Positions 12,454 to 21,125 of a stretch of DNA of 21,496 nt are shown here, piece after piece. A model generated the notes under the pieces. It saw only the letters and a list, made by a program, of their open reading frames with translations. It did no database searches and was not told the DNA's origin. A program made the translations under genes and the position numbers. Source of the DNA: Candidatus Campbelliibacteriota bacterium (GTDB taxonomy: Bacteria; Patescibacteriota; Minisyncoccia; Phycocordibacterales; CSBR16-193); NCBI GenBank assembly GCA_007129455.1, contig SKVL01000006.1, positions 1 through 21,496 on the forward strand, written 5' to 3'. How positions within the stretch are numbered: the first letter of the stretch is position 1; each line of letters starts with the position of its first letter.

Positions 12454-14718
12454 CTATTTTTTGGTTGGCCAACTTTCTACCGCCAGAGGTCTATTTAGAA
12501 GAAAAGGGCTTCTTTGCCATACTGTCTCCGTGATGAAAGGCATAAAAGGGTGTAGCATCTTCAAGTTCATCCTCAGGATTTCTCTCAGTGAGTGTTTGGC
12601 GGCGTTACTCAGGTCAACATTATTGCCGTTGATGTCTTTTTTGGCCTCTTCTATTATTATATCGGCAAATGTGTGCCAGAAATAGTGATAAAGTTTTTCA
12701 CCAGCAAGATAAAATCGATAGTTTTCCATGTCTTCGGTGACCTCTCTTGCCAGATCCAGACAGTTTTTTACGTATTCCTCATATTTTTTTGGGAGTTTTT
12801 CGGGGGTACTTTTTTCATTATAATCGGTCGTGTTCTCAAAAACGAATCGACTCGCATTCCATATCTTGTTGGCGAAGTGCTTGTAAGCTTTAAGTTTATC
12901 AAGAGAAACTCTCGAGTCGTTTCCAGGTCTTGTTCCTATTATGAGAGACAGTCTGACCGCGTCGGTTCCGTACTGTTTTGATAAATCCCGAGGATCGATA
13001 TTGTTTCCCAAAGACTTGCTGAGTTTTCTTCCTTTTTCATCGCGCACCATTCCGTGGAGGTAGACTGTTTGGAAGGGGATTTCTCCGAGAAGAGAAGTGC
13101 TCATCAGTATCATGCGTGCGACCCAGAAAAAAAGGATGTCGGCACCCGTCTCCATTACGGTTGTCGGGTGATACTCGAGGAGATCGCCTCTTTTTTTTAC
13201 CTCCTTTAATTTTTCGGACATGTCAGCATTTCCGGGCCAACCTAATGTTGAGAAAGTCCAAAGACCGGAGGAGAACCATGTGTCTAAGGTGTCGGGGTCT
13301 TGAACCCAACCTGCGCCTTCTGGTTTCTTGATTCCGATGTGGACCTCGGTTTCCGATTCTTTGTTCTCTTTATACCAAACAGGGATTTGATGCCCGTACC
13401 ATATCTGTCTCGATATACACCAATCGTGAAGATTCTCAATCCAGTTATAGTATATCTTATCGAAACGCTCGGGAATGATCTTAATGTGACCCTCCTTCAC
13501 AACGTGAAGCATGAGTTCTTTCAGGGTCACTTTCTTTCCCGCTTCTACTCCCGGTATGGAAGAGAGGGGGAGGGTGAATTTTTTGTTGACGTCGATAAAC
13601 CATTGGAGTTTCGGCAACGGTTCTATGACACCTCCGCTTCGGTAAGAAATCGATATATTCTGGTCTATCTCTTCTTCTTTTTCAAGAAGATTCTCTTTTT
13701 TTAACCAATTAACTATATATTCGCGGGCTTCGGTTGTTTTAAGGCCGTTTATTTCGGGATTGGAGGTTTCCATTTTGGCGTACTCATTTATTACTTTATA
13801 CCAAGGAAGCGCATGCTCTTGGGCAATCTCCCAGTCGACTTTGCTGTGGGCGGGCGTGACACCCAAAGCGCCTGTCCCAAACTCGGGATCGACGTTTTTA
13901 TCTTCAACAATCCTGATCTTAAGAGTGCATCCAGCGAAGTTAACCTCGTATTCTTTTCCTATGTATTCTTTATATCTCTTGTCTTCCGGGTTTACCGCAA
14001 CCGCCGTATCGCCGACCTTTGTTTCCGGTCTGGTGGTGGCGATTGAAATCGGGAAGTCTTTGGCGTATTTGAAAGTATAGAGAGTCGCTTTTCCTTCTTG
14101 GTACTCAATCTCGTCATCGGATATGGTCGTTTGACCTTTAGGGTCCCAGTTTACTATCTGTTCTCCTCTTTTTATCAAACCGCGTTCATATAAAATAGTG
14201 AAGGCTGTTTTGACGGCCTCCTCTCTTTGTTTATCCAACGTGAAAGCTTCTCTGCTCCAGTCGACCGAGGCACCCATTTTTTTTATCTGATCTTTGATCT
14301 CTTTCCTTTGACTCTCTGCGAATTCATCCACTTTTTCCAGAAACTGTTCTTTGGTCAAGTCCGTTCGTCTTATCTTTTGTTTCATTAGTATTTTTTCAAC
14401 CTTTGATTCCGTTGCGATCGACGCGTGGTCGGTCCCCGGCACCCAAAGGGTTTTCCTTCCTTTCATTCTTTGGAATCTGACCAAGATGTCTTGAATTGCA
14501 AGCATCAAGGCACTCCCCATGTGCAGGGAGCCGGTTACATTCGGAGGAGGGAGGATAATAGAGAATGGAGACTCTTTGGAGTTGGAGTATTTTTTAACAA
14601 CACACTTATCGGGATTGAAAACACTTTCTTTTTCCCACAGCATATAAGTCTCCTCTTCGTGCTGAAGAGGGTTGTAAGGTTTTAAGAATATTTTGTCTAT
14701 CTTTTCGTTTTGATTCAT
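12454..14718 (-). CDS. valS: valyl-tRNA synthetase, short form
   Basis: Class I synthetase that charges tRNA-Val. At 754 aa it is about 130-200 residues shorter than typical ValRS. Motifs in order: HIGH-type PPPNVTGSLHMGSA (57-70), GTDHASIATE (95-104), the CP1 editing domain with ATTRPETKVGDTAV (227-240) and GTGALGVTPAHSKVD (281-295), ENLHDWCISRQIWYGHQIPVWY (428-449), and KMSKS-type GRKLSKSLGNN (563-573). The anticodon-binding helical domain is present and ends at MPFITETVWQRSP plus a short tail. The C-terminal coiled-coil arm that normally clamps the tRNA is absent. AAGGA at -8 makes this one of only two Shine-Dalgarno-led genes here. First gene of valS-prsW-(hsp20). Confidence 0.96.
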   Translation of the reverse strand: MNQNEKIDKIFLKPYNPLQHEEETYMLWEKESVFNPDKCVVKKYSNSKESPFSIILPPPNVTGSLHMGSALMLAIQDILVRFQRMKGRKTLWVPGTDHASIATESKVEKILMKQKIRRTDLTKEQFLEKVDEFAESQRKEIKDQIKKMGASVDWSREAFTLDKQREEAVKTAFTILYERGLIKRGEQIVNWDPKGQTTISDDEIEYQEGKATLYTFKYAKDFPISIATTRPETKVGDTAVAVNPEDKRYKEYIGKEYEVNFAGCTLKIRIVEDKNVDPEFGTGALGVTPAHSKVDWEIAQEHALPWYKVINEYAKMETSNPEINGLKTTEAREYIVNWLKKENLLEKEEEIDQNISISYRSGGVIEPLPKLQWFIDVNKKFTLPLSSIPGVEAGKKVTLKELMLHVVKEGHIKIIPERFDKIYYNWIENLHDWCISRQIWYGHQIPVWYKENKESETEVHIGIKKPEGAGWVQDPDTLDTWFSSGLWTFSTLGWPGNADMSEKLKEVKKRGDLLEYHPTTVMETGADILFFWVARMILMSTSLLGEIPFQTVYLHGMVRDEKGRKLSKSLGNNIDPRDLSKQYGTDAVRLSLIIGTRPGNDSRVSLDKLKAYKHFANKIWNASRFVFENTTDYNEKSTPEKLPKKYEEYVKNCLDLAREVTEDMENYRFYLAGEKLYHYFWHTFADIIIEEAKKDINGNNVDLSNAAKHSLREILRMNLKMLHPFMPFITETVWQRSPFLLNRPLAVESWPTKK

Positions 14719-14873
14719 GTTCCTTTCTTATCTTTTCCAGACCGACATTAAGACATAATAACATATAACTTTTCTTTTTAGGTTGGATAAAAAAGAGATT
14801 TTGATCCAATTTTTGGTTCTGACGGATTGTAGTAAATAAAAACAATGTTTAAGGAAGAAGCAAAATAAGATTT

Positions 14874-14999
14874 TAAAGGACAGTTAAAAAGACAAAAATA
14901 TGTCTTTTTAAAAGGCCGATCTCAAAAAGACTCTTACTTTGGTACGACATTGTAAAGGACAGTATACCGGTAGATTTTTATCATAAAGGACAATTAAAA
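14874..14999 (+). repeat. three direct copies of a TAAAGGACA motif
   Basis: TAAAGGACAGTTAAAA at 14874-14889, TAAAGGACAGTATACC at 14953-14968 and TAAAGGACAATTAAAA at 14984-14999. The first and third match at 15 of 16 positions, and the middle copy keeps only the first 11. Spacing is 79 and 31 bp. They could be operator sites for the gene to the right or remnants of insertion-sequence ends. Confidence 0.6.
14884..14911. repeat. perfect 11-bp inverted repeat
   Basis: TTAAAAAGACA and TGTCTTTTTAA separated by AAAATA. It overlaps the first TAAAGGACA copy. AT-rich, so the RNA hairpin would be moderate; it may act as a weak terminator or a protein-binding palindrome. Confidence 0.6.
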
Positions 15000-15037
15000 T
15001 ACCGCTTAAAATATGGAGTTTTGTTTGTTTTTTAGTA

Positions 15038-15065
15038 TTGACTTTTTTTCAAATAATAGTATGTT
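15038..15065 (+). promoter_or_regulatory. surface-protein gene promoter
   Basis: TTGACT (15038-15043), 16-bp spacer, TATGTT (15060-15065). This predicts a leader of about 140 nt, unusually long for this window. Confidence 0.5.
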
Positions 15066-15067
15066 TG

Positions 15068-15190
15068 GGTCAGGTGGACCTAAAGTGGAAGAGAGGTTTC
15101 TCTGAATGTTAATTACATCTTAAGTGGCAAAAAAGAAGCGACACCGTTGTCCGATCGGTGTTGCTGTGTTTTGATTATTATTTTTAATTT
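15068..15190 (+). promoter_or_regulatory. structured leader with terminator-like hairpin (possible attenuator)
   Basis: Three stem-loops in order: GGTC/GACC (15068-15080), AGAGA/TCTCT (15090-15103) and a 9-bp stem GCGACACCG/CGGTGTTGC (15138-15146 with 15156-15164, one G-T pair), followed by a T-rich tract to about 15190. The third has the form of an intrinsic terminator and lies between promoter and ATG. It could attenuate the surface-protein gene or end a small RNA of about 115 nt. No known riboswitch class is recognised. Confidence 0.5.
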
Positions 15191-15211
15191 TTAATATCTT
15201 AATTTCACATT

Positions 15212-18200
15212 ATGAAAAACTCATCTGATCTCATTGAAGCTCGTAACTTCGCAAACGATAAGTCCGCAAAGAATATGGATTACGAAGGTAACCGCTTGCT
15301 GGATGGAGTTGGACCAATGTCGATCGTTTTAATGACTTTCATCTGGTGGATATCGTTGATGTTGGTTGGTGGTGTTGCGCCGTTAGTTCAGGCTGAGGGA
15401 CACGATGGGCTTTACGGGGAAGATCATAAAATTACTATATGCAAGTCCACCGCTTCTGAAGATAATCCTTTTGTTAAAATCAATGTTGATAAAAGTACCG
15501 TTATGGTGGGAGAAGGGGGACTTCAAGTGAGCGGTGAGAATATAAATAATATCATTCCTCCTTTTGAAGGCTTTGCCGGTCACAACTGGGATGAGGTATA
15601 TGAAAAGTACAGTAATTTGAAAGGGGAATATATCTTTGACAAGAAATGTAAGATAGACATGCCCAAAGAAGAATATTTCACCATCCACGCTCACAAGATC
15701 GTCTGTGATGACGTTGAGTATCTGCCTCAATGGCACAGAGGAGAAGACATAACCGATCTGACCGCCGAGAGTTTTGTCTCAGACAACTGCTACTGTGAAC
15801 TTACCGAAGGTTGGTACTTTGAGTGGGGTGTTGACGGAAAGGTCCAAGACCCAGGGGGGGATTACGTGGGGAGAGCTCAAGGCGACTGGAATACTTTCGG
15901 ACCCACGAACAGCTCCGGTCTTGCAACTGTAAAGATAAATATTGACGACGTGGCATCAACTAGCCGGGTCTGGGTAAGGGAAGTTCTTAAGAAGGACTAT
16001 CTTCCTTTCTCCGACGTAAAGGACAACCAAGAATATATTCCTTCGGCGGAGATGTGGTGTCACAAGGATGTGGTCAACTATGACAACTACGACTTTATTC
16101 TAAACCCCGAAGCCGGTGAGGAGTACTACTGTGTGGCGTTTAATGTTTACGAAGGGGTGGAAAAACCGACCGTTGAACTCATGGCCGATCCGGATACGAT
16201 CACTCAAGGTGTAACATCAACCCTTACCTGGACCTCCGAGAACGCCGATCAATGTTCAAGTGATGATTTTGTGATCGAAGAAAACGCTACAACAACCGAG
16301 GGTTCGGTCATTGTTTCTCCTTCGCATACCACAACTTACGAGATAACCTGTGAGGGTCCCGGAGGCACTGCCACCGATACCGCAAAGATCGTAGTTGAAT
16401 CTCCTTACCCCGTTGCTACCGTTCATGCCCACAAGATAGTTTGCACCGATGAGAATGAGATGCCCAAATTTGGCACAGGCGGACCCGATATTACCGAATA
16501 TACCGCCGAAGAATGGGTAGCAACTTATGATAGTTGTGATCTTGTTAAAGATTGGCAATTCCAGTGGGCGCCTCAAGGCACCCCTAACCCCGACGATCCT
16601 CCTTATGAACCCCTTTATGGGGAAGCAGAAGGATCTTGGACGACGTTCGGTCCAACCGATGAAGACGGAAAAGCCACCGTCTATCTCACCGCTGACGATA
16701 TAGCCGGAAAGAGCTTCATCTGGGTTCGTGAAGTATTGAAAGAAGGATATATTCCTTTCACATACGGGCCGAACAATGAAACCAATGCGGACAGCCACTC
16801 AGCCGAGATGTACTGCCATGTTGATGTTTTGAACTACGACAACTACGACAGAGTAGACGGTATTGCCGTTGATAATACTTACTACTGTGTAGCTTGGAAT
16901 ATGCCGGAAAGCCCCGACAGCTGTCTTATGCCCGATAACCTGGAGGATGACGGGAAAATCGAATTCGGTCAAAGCTATGGGGACAATGAGAGATCCCTTC
17001 AAGAGATATTTGTTGACGAGGAGTTTGATATCGATGCCGATAATGATCAAAAGAACTACCAGATCTGGCACGCGGACGACAAAACAACCGTTAAATTAAC
17101 TGTCGAGTTCTTGGCCGCTTATGCGGGAAACAGCAACGTATTCGGCTACTACATCAATGGAGACATCGGTACTTTCGAACCTTTGTTCAAAAACAAGCAT
17201 CACTCCGACTTTACGGATGTTCGTAAAGCTTCGGTGGGAGAACATATATCCGTTGAAGTTTTCGGCGCTGGAGAAATAGCTTTTGCCATTTATACTGAAG
17301 GAACAGGAGGAAAGAATGTTTGGTCTACCGAAAACGCTTTGAACATCGATAGTAAAAGGCATGCCGTTGTTTACGAAGGAGAGGATATTGAACAGTACAT
17401 TATCGCTTTTGAGGACCTTGAACATTTGGGTGACGCCGATTTCAATGACATGGTGGTCAAAGTGACGGTTGACGAGTGTCCCTTAATTAAACCGATCATT
17501 CCCACCGTTACCCTTGAGGCCGATCCTTCGGAAGTATATGAAGGAGGAACATCAACCCTCACTTGGTACTCTGAGAATGCCGTTAGTTGTTACAGTGATG
17601 ATTTTGAAACCGATGATAAAACTTCCGGGACCACTACCGTTGCTGTATACGAGGAGACTGTCTTTAAAGTTACATGTGAAAGTGAGACCAGGCACAAGGA
17701 GAGTGCTTCTGTTATCGTTTATGTGGAAGATATTTATAAACCCTATGCATCGATTTCCGCCGATCCGCAGATAGTTTACAAAGGAGCGTCGACAACTCTC
17801 GCATGGAGTTCGGGGAACGTTGATTCATGTGTAGGTGTTAACTTTGACAATGATGGAAAGTTGAGTGGGACCACTACCGTTTATAACCTTCAGAAAACCA
17901 CCGTGTTTGAGATTGAGTGTCAATATGGCGGAGAAGGAACAGTTTCCGACTCCGTTACCGTTACCGTAAAAGACCCCGATGATCCCGACAAGCCCCATAC
18001 ATCCATTTCCGCTGATCCCAGAACCGTGAACAGGGGAGGTTCCACTAAACTGACATGGAGCTCCGAGCATGTTGACTCCTGTGTAGGTGTTAACTTTGAC
18101 AATGATGGAAAGTTGAGTGGAACTAAAACGATAACGAACCTCCGCACAACAACCAAGTTCACCATTGAATGTGAATACGGAGACGGCGGAACAGTTTCCG

Positions 18201-19468
18201 ACTCCGTCACAGTTACCGTAAGAAGCCGCGGAGGAGGTGGAGCTCTGGTTTTGCCTATCGCACAGCTTTATATCATCAATGAGGACATTGAAGGATTGAC
18301 CGAAGAGTCCACGGTCATAGTTAGCTGGGATACCAACCTGCCGGCTACAAGCCAGGTTGTCTATGGTACCGAATCGTTCTCCGATGGGGACATTGATATG
18401 CAAAGCGATACCTTTGGATACCAAGATAAAACCTTGGAGATGGATAACGACCAGGAGGAACATTATATGGGGGTAATGGATTTGATGCCCAACCAAACTT
18501 ATTATTTCAGACCGGTTTCACGCGCCGGTGACCTGTTGGCAATCGGGGCGGAGTTGTCATTTACCACTCCCGAAGGAGAGGTGGCCGCAATTACCGAATG
18601 CAGATATCTCGAGGACTACTTGCGTATCGATTTTGACAATAATCCCGCCGAAGTTTACAAACTTCAAGTTTTCTTGAATGATTTCGAGAACATAAAAACT
18701 CCCATTAACGGGGTCTTTGACAGAGCAACCTTTGATTCGGTGGTCAGATTTCAGGAAAGATACGCAACGAAAGTCCTTACTCCATGGGGATACACAAGCG
18801 GAACGGGGTATGTGTACATAACGACCAAAAAACTTATAAATGAGATAGTTTGCCAAAAGGACATACTTTTAAGCGCTTCCGAGGCGGAAGAGATTAGAAA
18901 TTACAGAATTTTCATGGGTGTGCTCGCTCGTGAAGGATTCATTCCGCCGTTTACTCAAGAGGAGGCGGAGATGATAAGAGAAAGGTACGGTGAGGATGTA
19001 AGCGATTTAATTGGAGAGGATAATCAAGAAGGAGAGGTAGTGTCTCAGCCGCTTGAAGAGATGGAGATAGGCCTCGGGGGTGTAGACGACAAAGAGTCCG
19101 ATGAGCGAAGAAGAGGATTCCTTGCGAGCGTCGCTTCTGCGGTAATTAGCTTGCCTGCGGGCCTTGAAGGAGGAGCACGAAACTTCGTGATGCTTGTTTT
19201 AGTGGTACTGTTGATGTATCTGTTAACTTTGTTTTTCATACCTTCCACACTCGAGACGTCGGATTCGGAGGGCAGAACATTCTTTAGACGTGTAACACTT
19301 TTCTCTTCACTTGCTCTTGTCGCGCTTTTAGCCGCCTTTGCTTTTTCGGTTGAAGGTTTGATTGTGCCTCTGAGTGTAATTTTGGCCGTATCTATTATTG
19401 TTGTTTTCTTTCAGATCAAGAGCAGGGGAAAACCCATAAACCAAGAGCTTGACCTGGGTGAAGACTAA
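15212..19468 (+). CDS. giant multidomain surface protein: Ig-like repeats, DUF4114-like domain, C-terminal membrane helices
   Basis: 1418 aa, probably anchored at the cell surface. In order: a 35-residue polar leader, a hydrophobic segment ending VQA-EG (36-62, signal-like); a paired ~160-aa domain (TIHAHKIVCDD at 157 and TVHAHKIVCTD at 403, each with a WVREVLK..Y.PF motif and a NYDNYD...YYCVA end); Ig-like domains (about 319-396, 765-838, 843-920, 929-1004; pattern ADP...STLTW.SENA..C); a DUF4114-like domain (about 590-755) with the DLEHLGDADFNDM acidic motif; a fibronectin-like domain (about 1014-1120); a peptidoglycan-binding-like helical domain (about 1128-1215, LQVFLNDF...NGVFDRATFDSVVRFQ); and three C-terminal membrane helices (1325-1343, 1361-1380, 1383-1400). 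Cysteine pairs suggest disulfides. The ATG has no Shine-Dalgarno sequence. Roles in adhesion, host contact or an S-layer are inference. Confidence 0.85.
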   Translation: MKNSSDLIEARNFANDKSAKNMDYEGNRLLDGVGPMSIVLMTFIWWISLMLVGGVAPLVQAEGHDGLYGEDHKITICKSTASEDNPFVKINVDKSTVMVGEGGLQVSGENINNIIPPFEGFAGHNWDEVYEKYSNLKGEYIFDKKCKIDMPKEEYFTIHAHKIVCDDVEYLPQWHRGEDITDLTAESFVSDNCYCELTEGWYFEWGVDGKVQDPGGDYVGRAQGDWNTFGPTNSSGLATVKINIDDVASTSRVWVREVLKKDYLPFSDVKDNQEYIPSAEMWCHKDVVNYDNYDFILNPEAGEEYYCVAFNVYEGVEKPTVELMADPDTITQGVTSTLTWTSENADQCSSDDFVIEENATTTEGSVIVSPSHTTTYEITCEGPGGTATDTAKIVVESPYPVATVHAHKIVCTDENEMPKFGTGGPDITEYTAEEWVATYDSCDLVKDWQFQWAPQGTPNPDDPPYEPLYGEAEGSWTTFGPTDEDGKATVYLTADDIAGKSFIWVREVLKEGYIPFTYGPNNETNADSHSAEMYCHVDVLNYDNYDRVDGIAVDNTYYCVAWNMPESPDSCLMPDNLEDDGKIEFGQSYGDNERSLQEIFVDEEFDIDADNDQKNYQIWHADDKTTVKLTVEFLAAYAGNSNVFGYYINGDIGTFEPLFKNKHHSDFTDVRKASVGEHISVEVFGAGEIAFAIYTEGTGGKNVWSTENALNIDSKRHAVVYEGEDIEQYIIAFEDLEHLGDADFNDMVVKVTVDECPLIKPIIPTVTLEADPSEVYEGGTSTLTWYSENAVSCYSDDFETDDKTSGTTTVAVYEETVFKVTCESETRHKESASVIVYVEDIYKPYASISADPQIVYKGASTTLAWSSGNVDSCVGVNFDNDGKLSGTTTVYNLQKTTVFEIECQYGGEGTVSDSVTVTVKDPDDPDKPHTSISADPRTVNRGGSTKLTWSSEHVDSCVGVNFDNDGKLSGTKTITNLRTTTKFTIECEYGDGGTVSDSVTVTVRSRGGGGALVLPIAQLYIINEDIEGLTEESTVIVSWDTNLPATSQVVYGTESFSDGDIDMQSDTFGYQDKTLEMDNDQEEHYMGVMDLMPNQTYYFRPVSRAGDLLAIGAELSFTTPEGEVAAITECRYLEDYLRIDFDNNPAEVYKLQVFLNDFENIKTPINGVFDRATFDSVVRFQERYATKVLTPWGYTSGTGYVYITTKKLINEIVCQKDILLSASEAEEIRNYRIFMGVLAREGFIPPFTQEEAEMIRERYGEDVSDLIGEDNQEGEVVSQPLEEMEIGLGGVDDKESDERRRGFLASVASAVISLPAGLEGGARNFVMLVLVVLLMYLLTLFFIPSTLETSDSEGRTFFRRVTLFSSLALVALLAAFAFSVEGLIVPLSVILAVSIIVVFFQIKSRGKPINQELDLGED
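17738..18229 (+). repeat. tandem 252-bp duplication inside the surface-protein gene
   Basis: The third and fourth Ig-like domains are near-copies 252 bp (84 codons) apart. A 41-bp stretch is identical (17828-17868 and 18080-18120), and the ends of both units (GTTTCCGACTCCGT) also match. The duplication is recent compared with the other Ig-like domains. Confidence 0.85.
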
Positions 19469-19558
19469 AAGGACGGGACTCGTTCAGGTTTGAAAAGTCT
19501 TTAATTTTCGTTCTTAAAGAAAACCCAAGGGCAGATTTTCGGTTTGGAGCGGAAGATA

Positions 19559-20740
19559 TTATTCGATTCTTTTATTTCCTTCGGCTCTAAGTTCAAGAAT
19601 TTCCTTCTCTCCCTCGAGAATCTTATTTTCTCTTGTTTCCAAAACCAGGAAAGCCGCTACGGCTATCATGCAGGCGTTATCGGTGGACAAGGAAGATTCT
19701 GGAAAAAGTACGGGGATACCGAAACTTTCTCCGAATTTGAGAAACTCTTGTCGTAGAAAGGAGTTTGCCGAAACCCCTCCGCAGACTATAAGGGTTCGTC
19801 GGCTTTCTTTCTCAAGAGCTTTTTTGGTTTTATCTATCAACACATCCGCAACCGCGTCTTCAAAAGCTCTTGCGATAAAGGATTTTTTCTCTTCATTTAT
19901 CTCCGTTTCCTTTTTAACAGTATAAAGTACGGCCGTTTTAAGACCTGAGAAAGACAGATTCAGATCTCCAGAGTTTTTCATCGGTCTGGGAAGGACAAAA
20001 GGATTTTCTTTTCCTTCTTGCCTGCTTTTCTTGGCCAGCTTTGAGAGGGGGGGTCCGCCGGGGTAGGGAAGATCCAACATTCTGGCAACTTTATCAAAGG
20101 CTTCCCCAACCGCATCGTCGAGCGTACCTCCTAAGTATTTGTAGTCTCCCCATTTTTTTATGTCTATGAACTCGGTGTGTCCGCCGGATATTATAAGTGC
20201 CAAGGCCGGCAATTCGGGAGGCGAATTTTGCTTATTTTTCGCTTTATCAAAGAGAACCGAGGCGAAGTGCCCTTCCATGTGGTTTACGGGCACCAGGGGC
20301 TTATTCCAGGCCGTTGAAAGGGCTTTGGCGACATTTATTCCGACCCATAAAGCGGGCTCCAGTCCGGGGCCGTACGTAACGGCTATTGTATCTATATCCG
20401 GAGAGCCGTTTTTTTCCAAAAATTCGATTATTTTTTCAGTCAGGCCTTCTTCGTGCGAAAAAAGTTCGGAAAGCTTTTTCTTCGAATCTTCCGAAATTTC
20501 TTCCTTTTTTGTAAGAATCTTAGCGTCTGAGAAAGCTTTTTCCAACAAGGGAACAATGTTTTTGGAGTGCTCTCTTTTGGCTAAGGCGGGGAATACTCCT
20601 CCGTATTGGCTGTGAATGTCAATCTGGGAAAGAATTACATCGGACAAGGAAGAAAACTCGGGATAGTCAAGCTTTCCCTTCGCTTCTAAGATGGAGATGG
20701 CCGTCTCGTCACAAGAAGTTTCTATAGCGAGTATTCTCAT
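19559..20740 (-). CDS. tsaD: tRNA N6-adenosine threonylcarbamoyltransferase
   Basis: Kae1/Qri7/TsaD family. It transfers threonylcarbamoyl to A37 of tRNAs reading ANN codons, working with TsaB, TsaC and TsaE (none in this window). Motifs: ILAIETSCDETAISIL (3-18), YGPGLEPALWVGINVAKAL (123-141), the metal-binding HMEGH (154-158), LIISGGHTE (182-190), LGGTLDDAVGEAFDKVARML (about 203-222), LNLSFSGLKTA, VCGGVSAN and STDNACMIA. At 393 aa it exceeds the usual 335-345. The extra length is mainly a charged helical insertion at about 75-113 (TKKEEISEDSKKKLSELFSHE), between the first motif and the GPGLE loop. The start lies 18 nt past the last tRNA-Ser-tail repeat and has no Shine-Dalgarno sequence. It converges on the surface-protein gene. 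Confidence 0.96.
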   Translation of the reverse strand: MRILAIETSCDETAISILEAKGKLDYPEFSSLSDVILSQIDIHSQYGGVFPALAKREHSKNIVPLLEKAFSDAKILTKKEEISEDSKKKLSELFSHEEGLTEKIIEFLEKNGSPDIDTIAVTYGPGLEPALWVGINVAKALSTAWNKPLVPVNHMEGHFASVLFDKAKNKQNSPPELPALALIISGGHTEFIDIKKWGDYKYLGGTLDDAVGEAFDKVARMLDLPYPGGPPLSKLAKKSRQEGKENPFVLPRPMKNSGDLNLSFSGLKTAVLYTVKKETEINEEKKSFIARAFEDAVADVLIDKTKKALEKESRRTLIVCGGVSANSFLRQEFLKFGESFGIPVLFPESSLSTDNACMIAVAAFLVLETRENKILEGEKEILELRAEGNKRIE

Positions 20741-21125
20741 TTTTTGATTTATTACTTTGCGGAGGAGGTGGGATGTGTCCCGCCGTAGCTTTAGCGGAGT
20801 GGGACTCGATCCTTACAGGATCAGTGCAGGTTTTCATTATTTTTCATCGTCCCTTGCAAAATAATAGAAGAACCTTTTCGAGTCCACGCAACGTGTTTCC
20901 TTTGAAAACACTGCGTCCTCTTCCCGGCGGAGGAGGTGGGACTCGGTCACTCTCGTGGACCTTTATTTCGTCCTTCCGACTCATGAAGATCTCACTCCCT
21001 CTACCCCCACTCGTCGTCTTCCGTTCTTTCGTTCCTCAAGATCGGGCTTCGCGACGACTCGGTTCTCGTCCCACTTCCTCACGCGAACCAATGCCCTCTA
21101 ACGCTTTGCCTTCTCGTTCTTGATT
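20741..21125 (-). other. structured non-coding region between tRNA-Ser and tsaD with repeated tRNA tails
   Basis: No believable gene: the open frames here are C-rich or arginine-rich by-products of the repeats. It contains three more direct copies of the tRNA-Ser 3' tail, an inverted copy of that tail, and several stem-loops. On the minus strand these include GTGTTT/AAACAC extended by ACGCA/TGCGT, ATTATTTT/AAAATAAT, and GATCCT/AGGATC. Confidence 0.75.

Larger units (their letters stand above)
14719..15037. other. intergenic region between divergent valS and the surface-protein gene
   Basis: Very AT-rich with no convincing ORF. It holds three copies of a TAAAGGACA-based motif and a perfect 11-bp inverted repeat (separate entries). 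The valS promoter must lie near the left edge, but I could not choose one with confidence. Confidence 0.5.

Noticed and set aside
17825..18496. 223-codon minus-strand frame inside the surface-protein gene
   Set aside because: It is an antisense by-product of the repeated Ig-like coding sequence, with no family signature and no initiation signals.
829..20740. Genome-wide use of UGA as a sense codon (code 4 or 25)
   Set aside because: The long genes (up to 1418 codons) contain no in-frame TGA, so UGA is not a routine Trp or Gly codon. Only the 10854 case remains open.
20773..21123. 116-codon open frame on the plus strand in the tRNA-Ser/tsaD gap
   Set aside because: Composition is skewed (Pro, Ser, Arg) and the frame runs antisense through the tRNA-tail repeats and hairpins. 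There is no ribosome site or promoter; repeat structure explains the openness.
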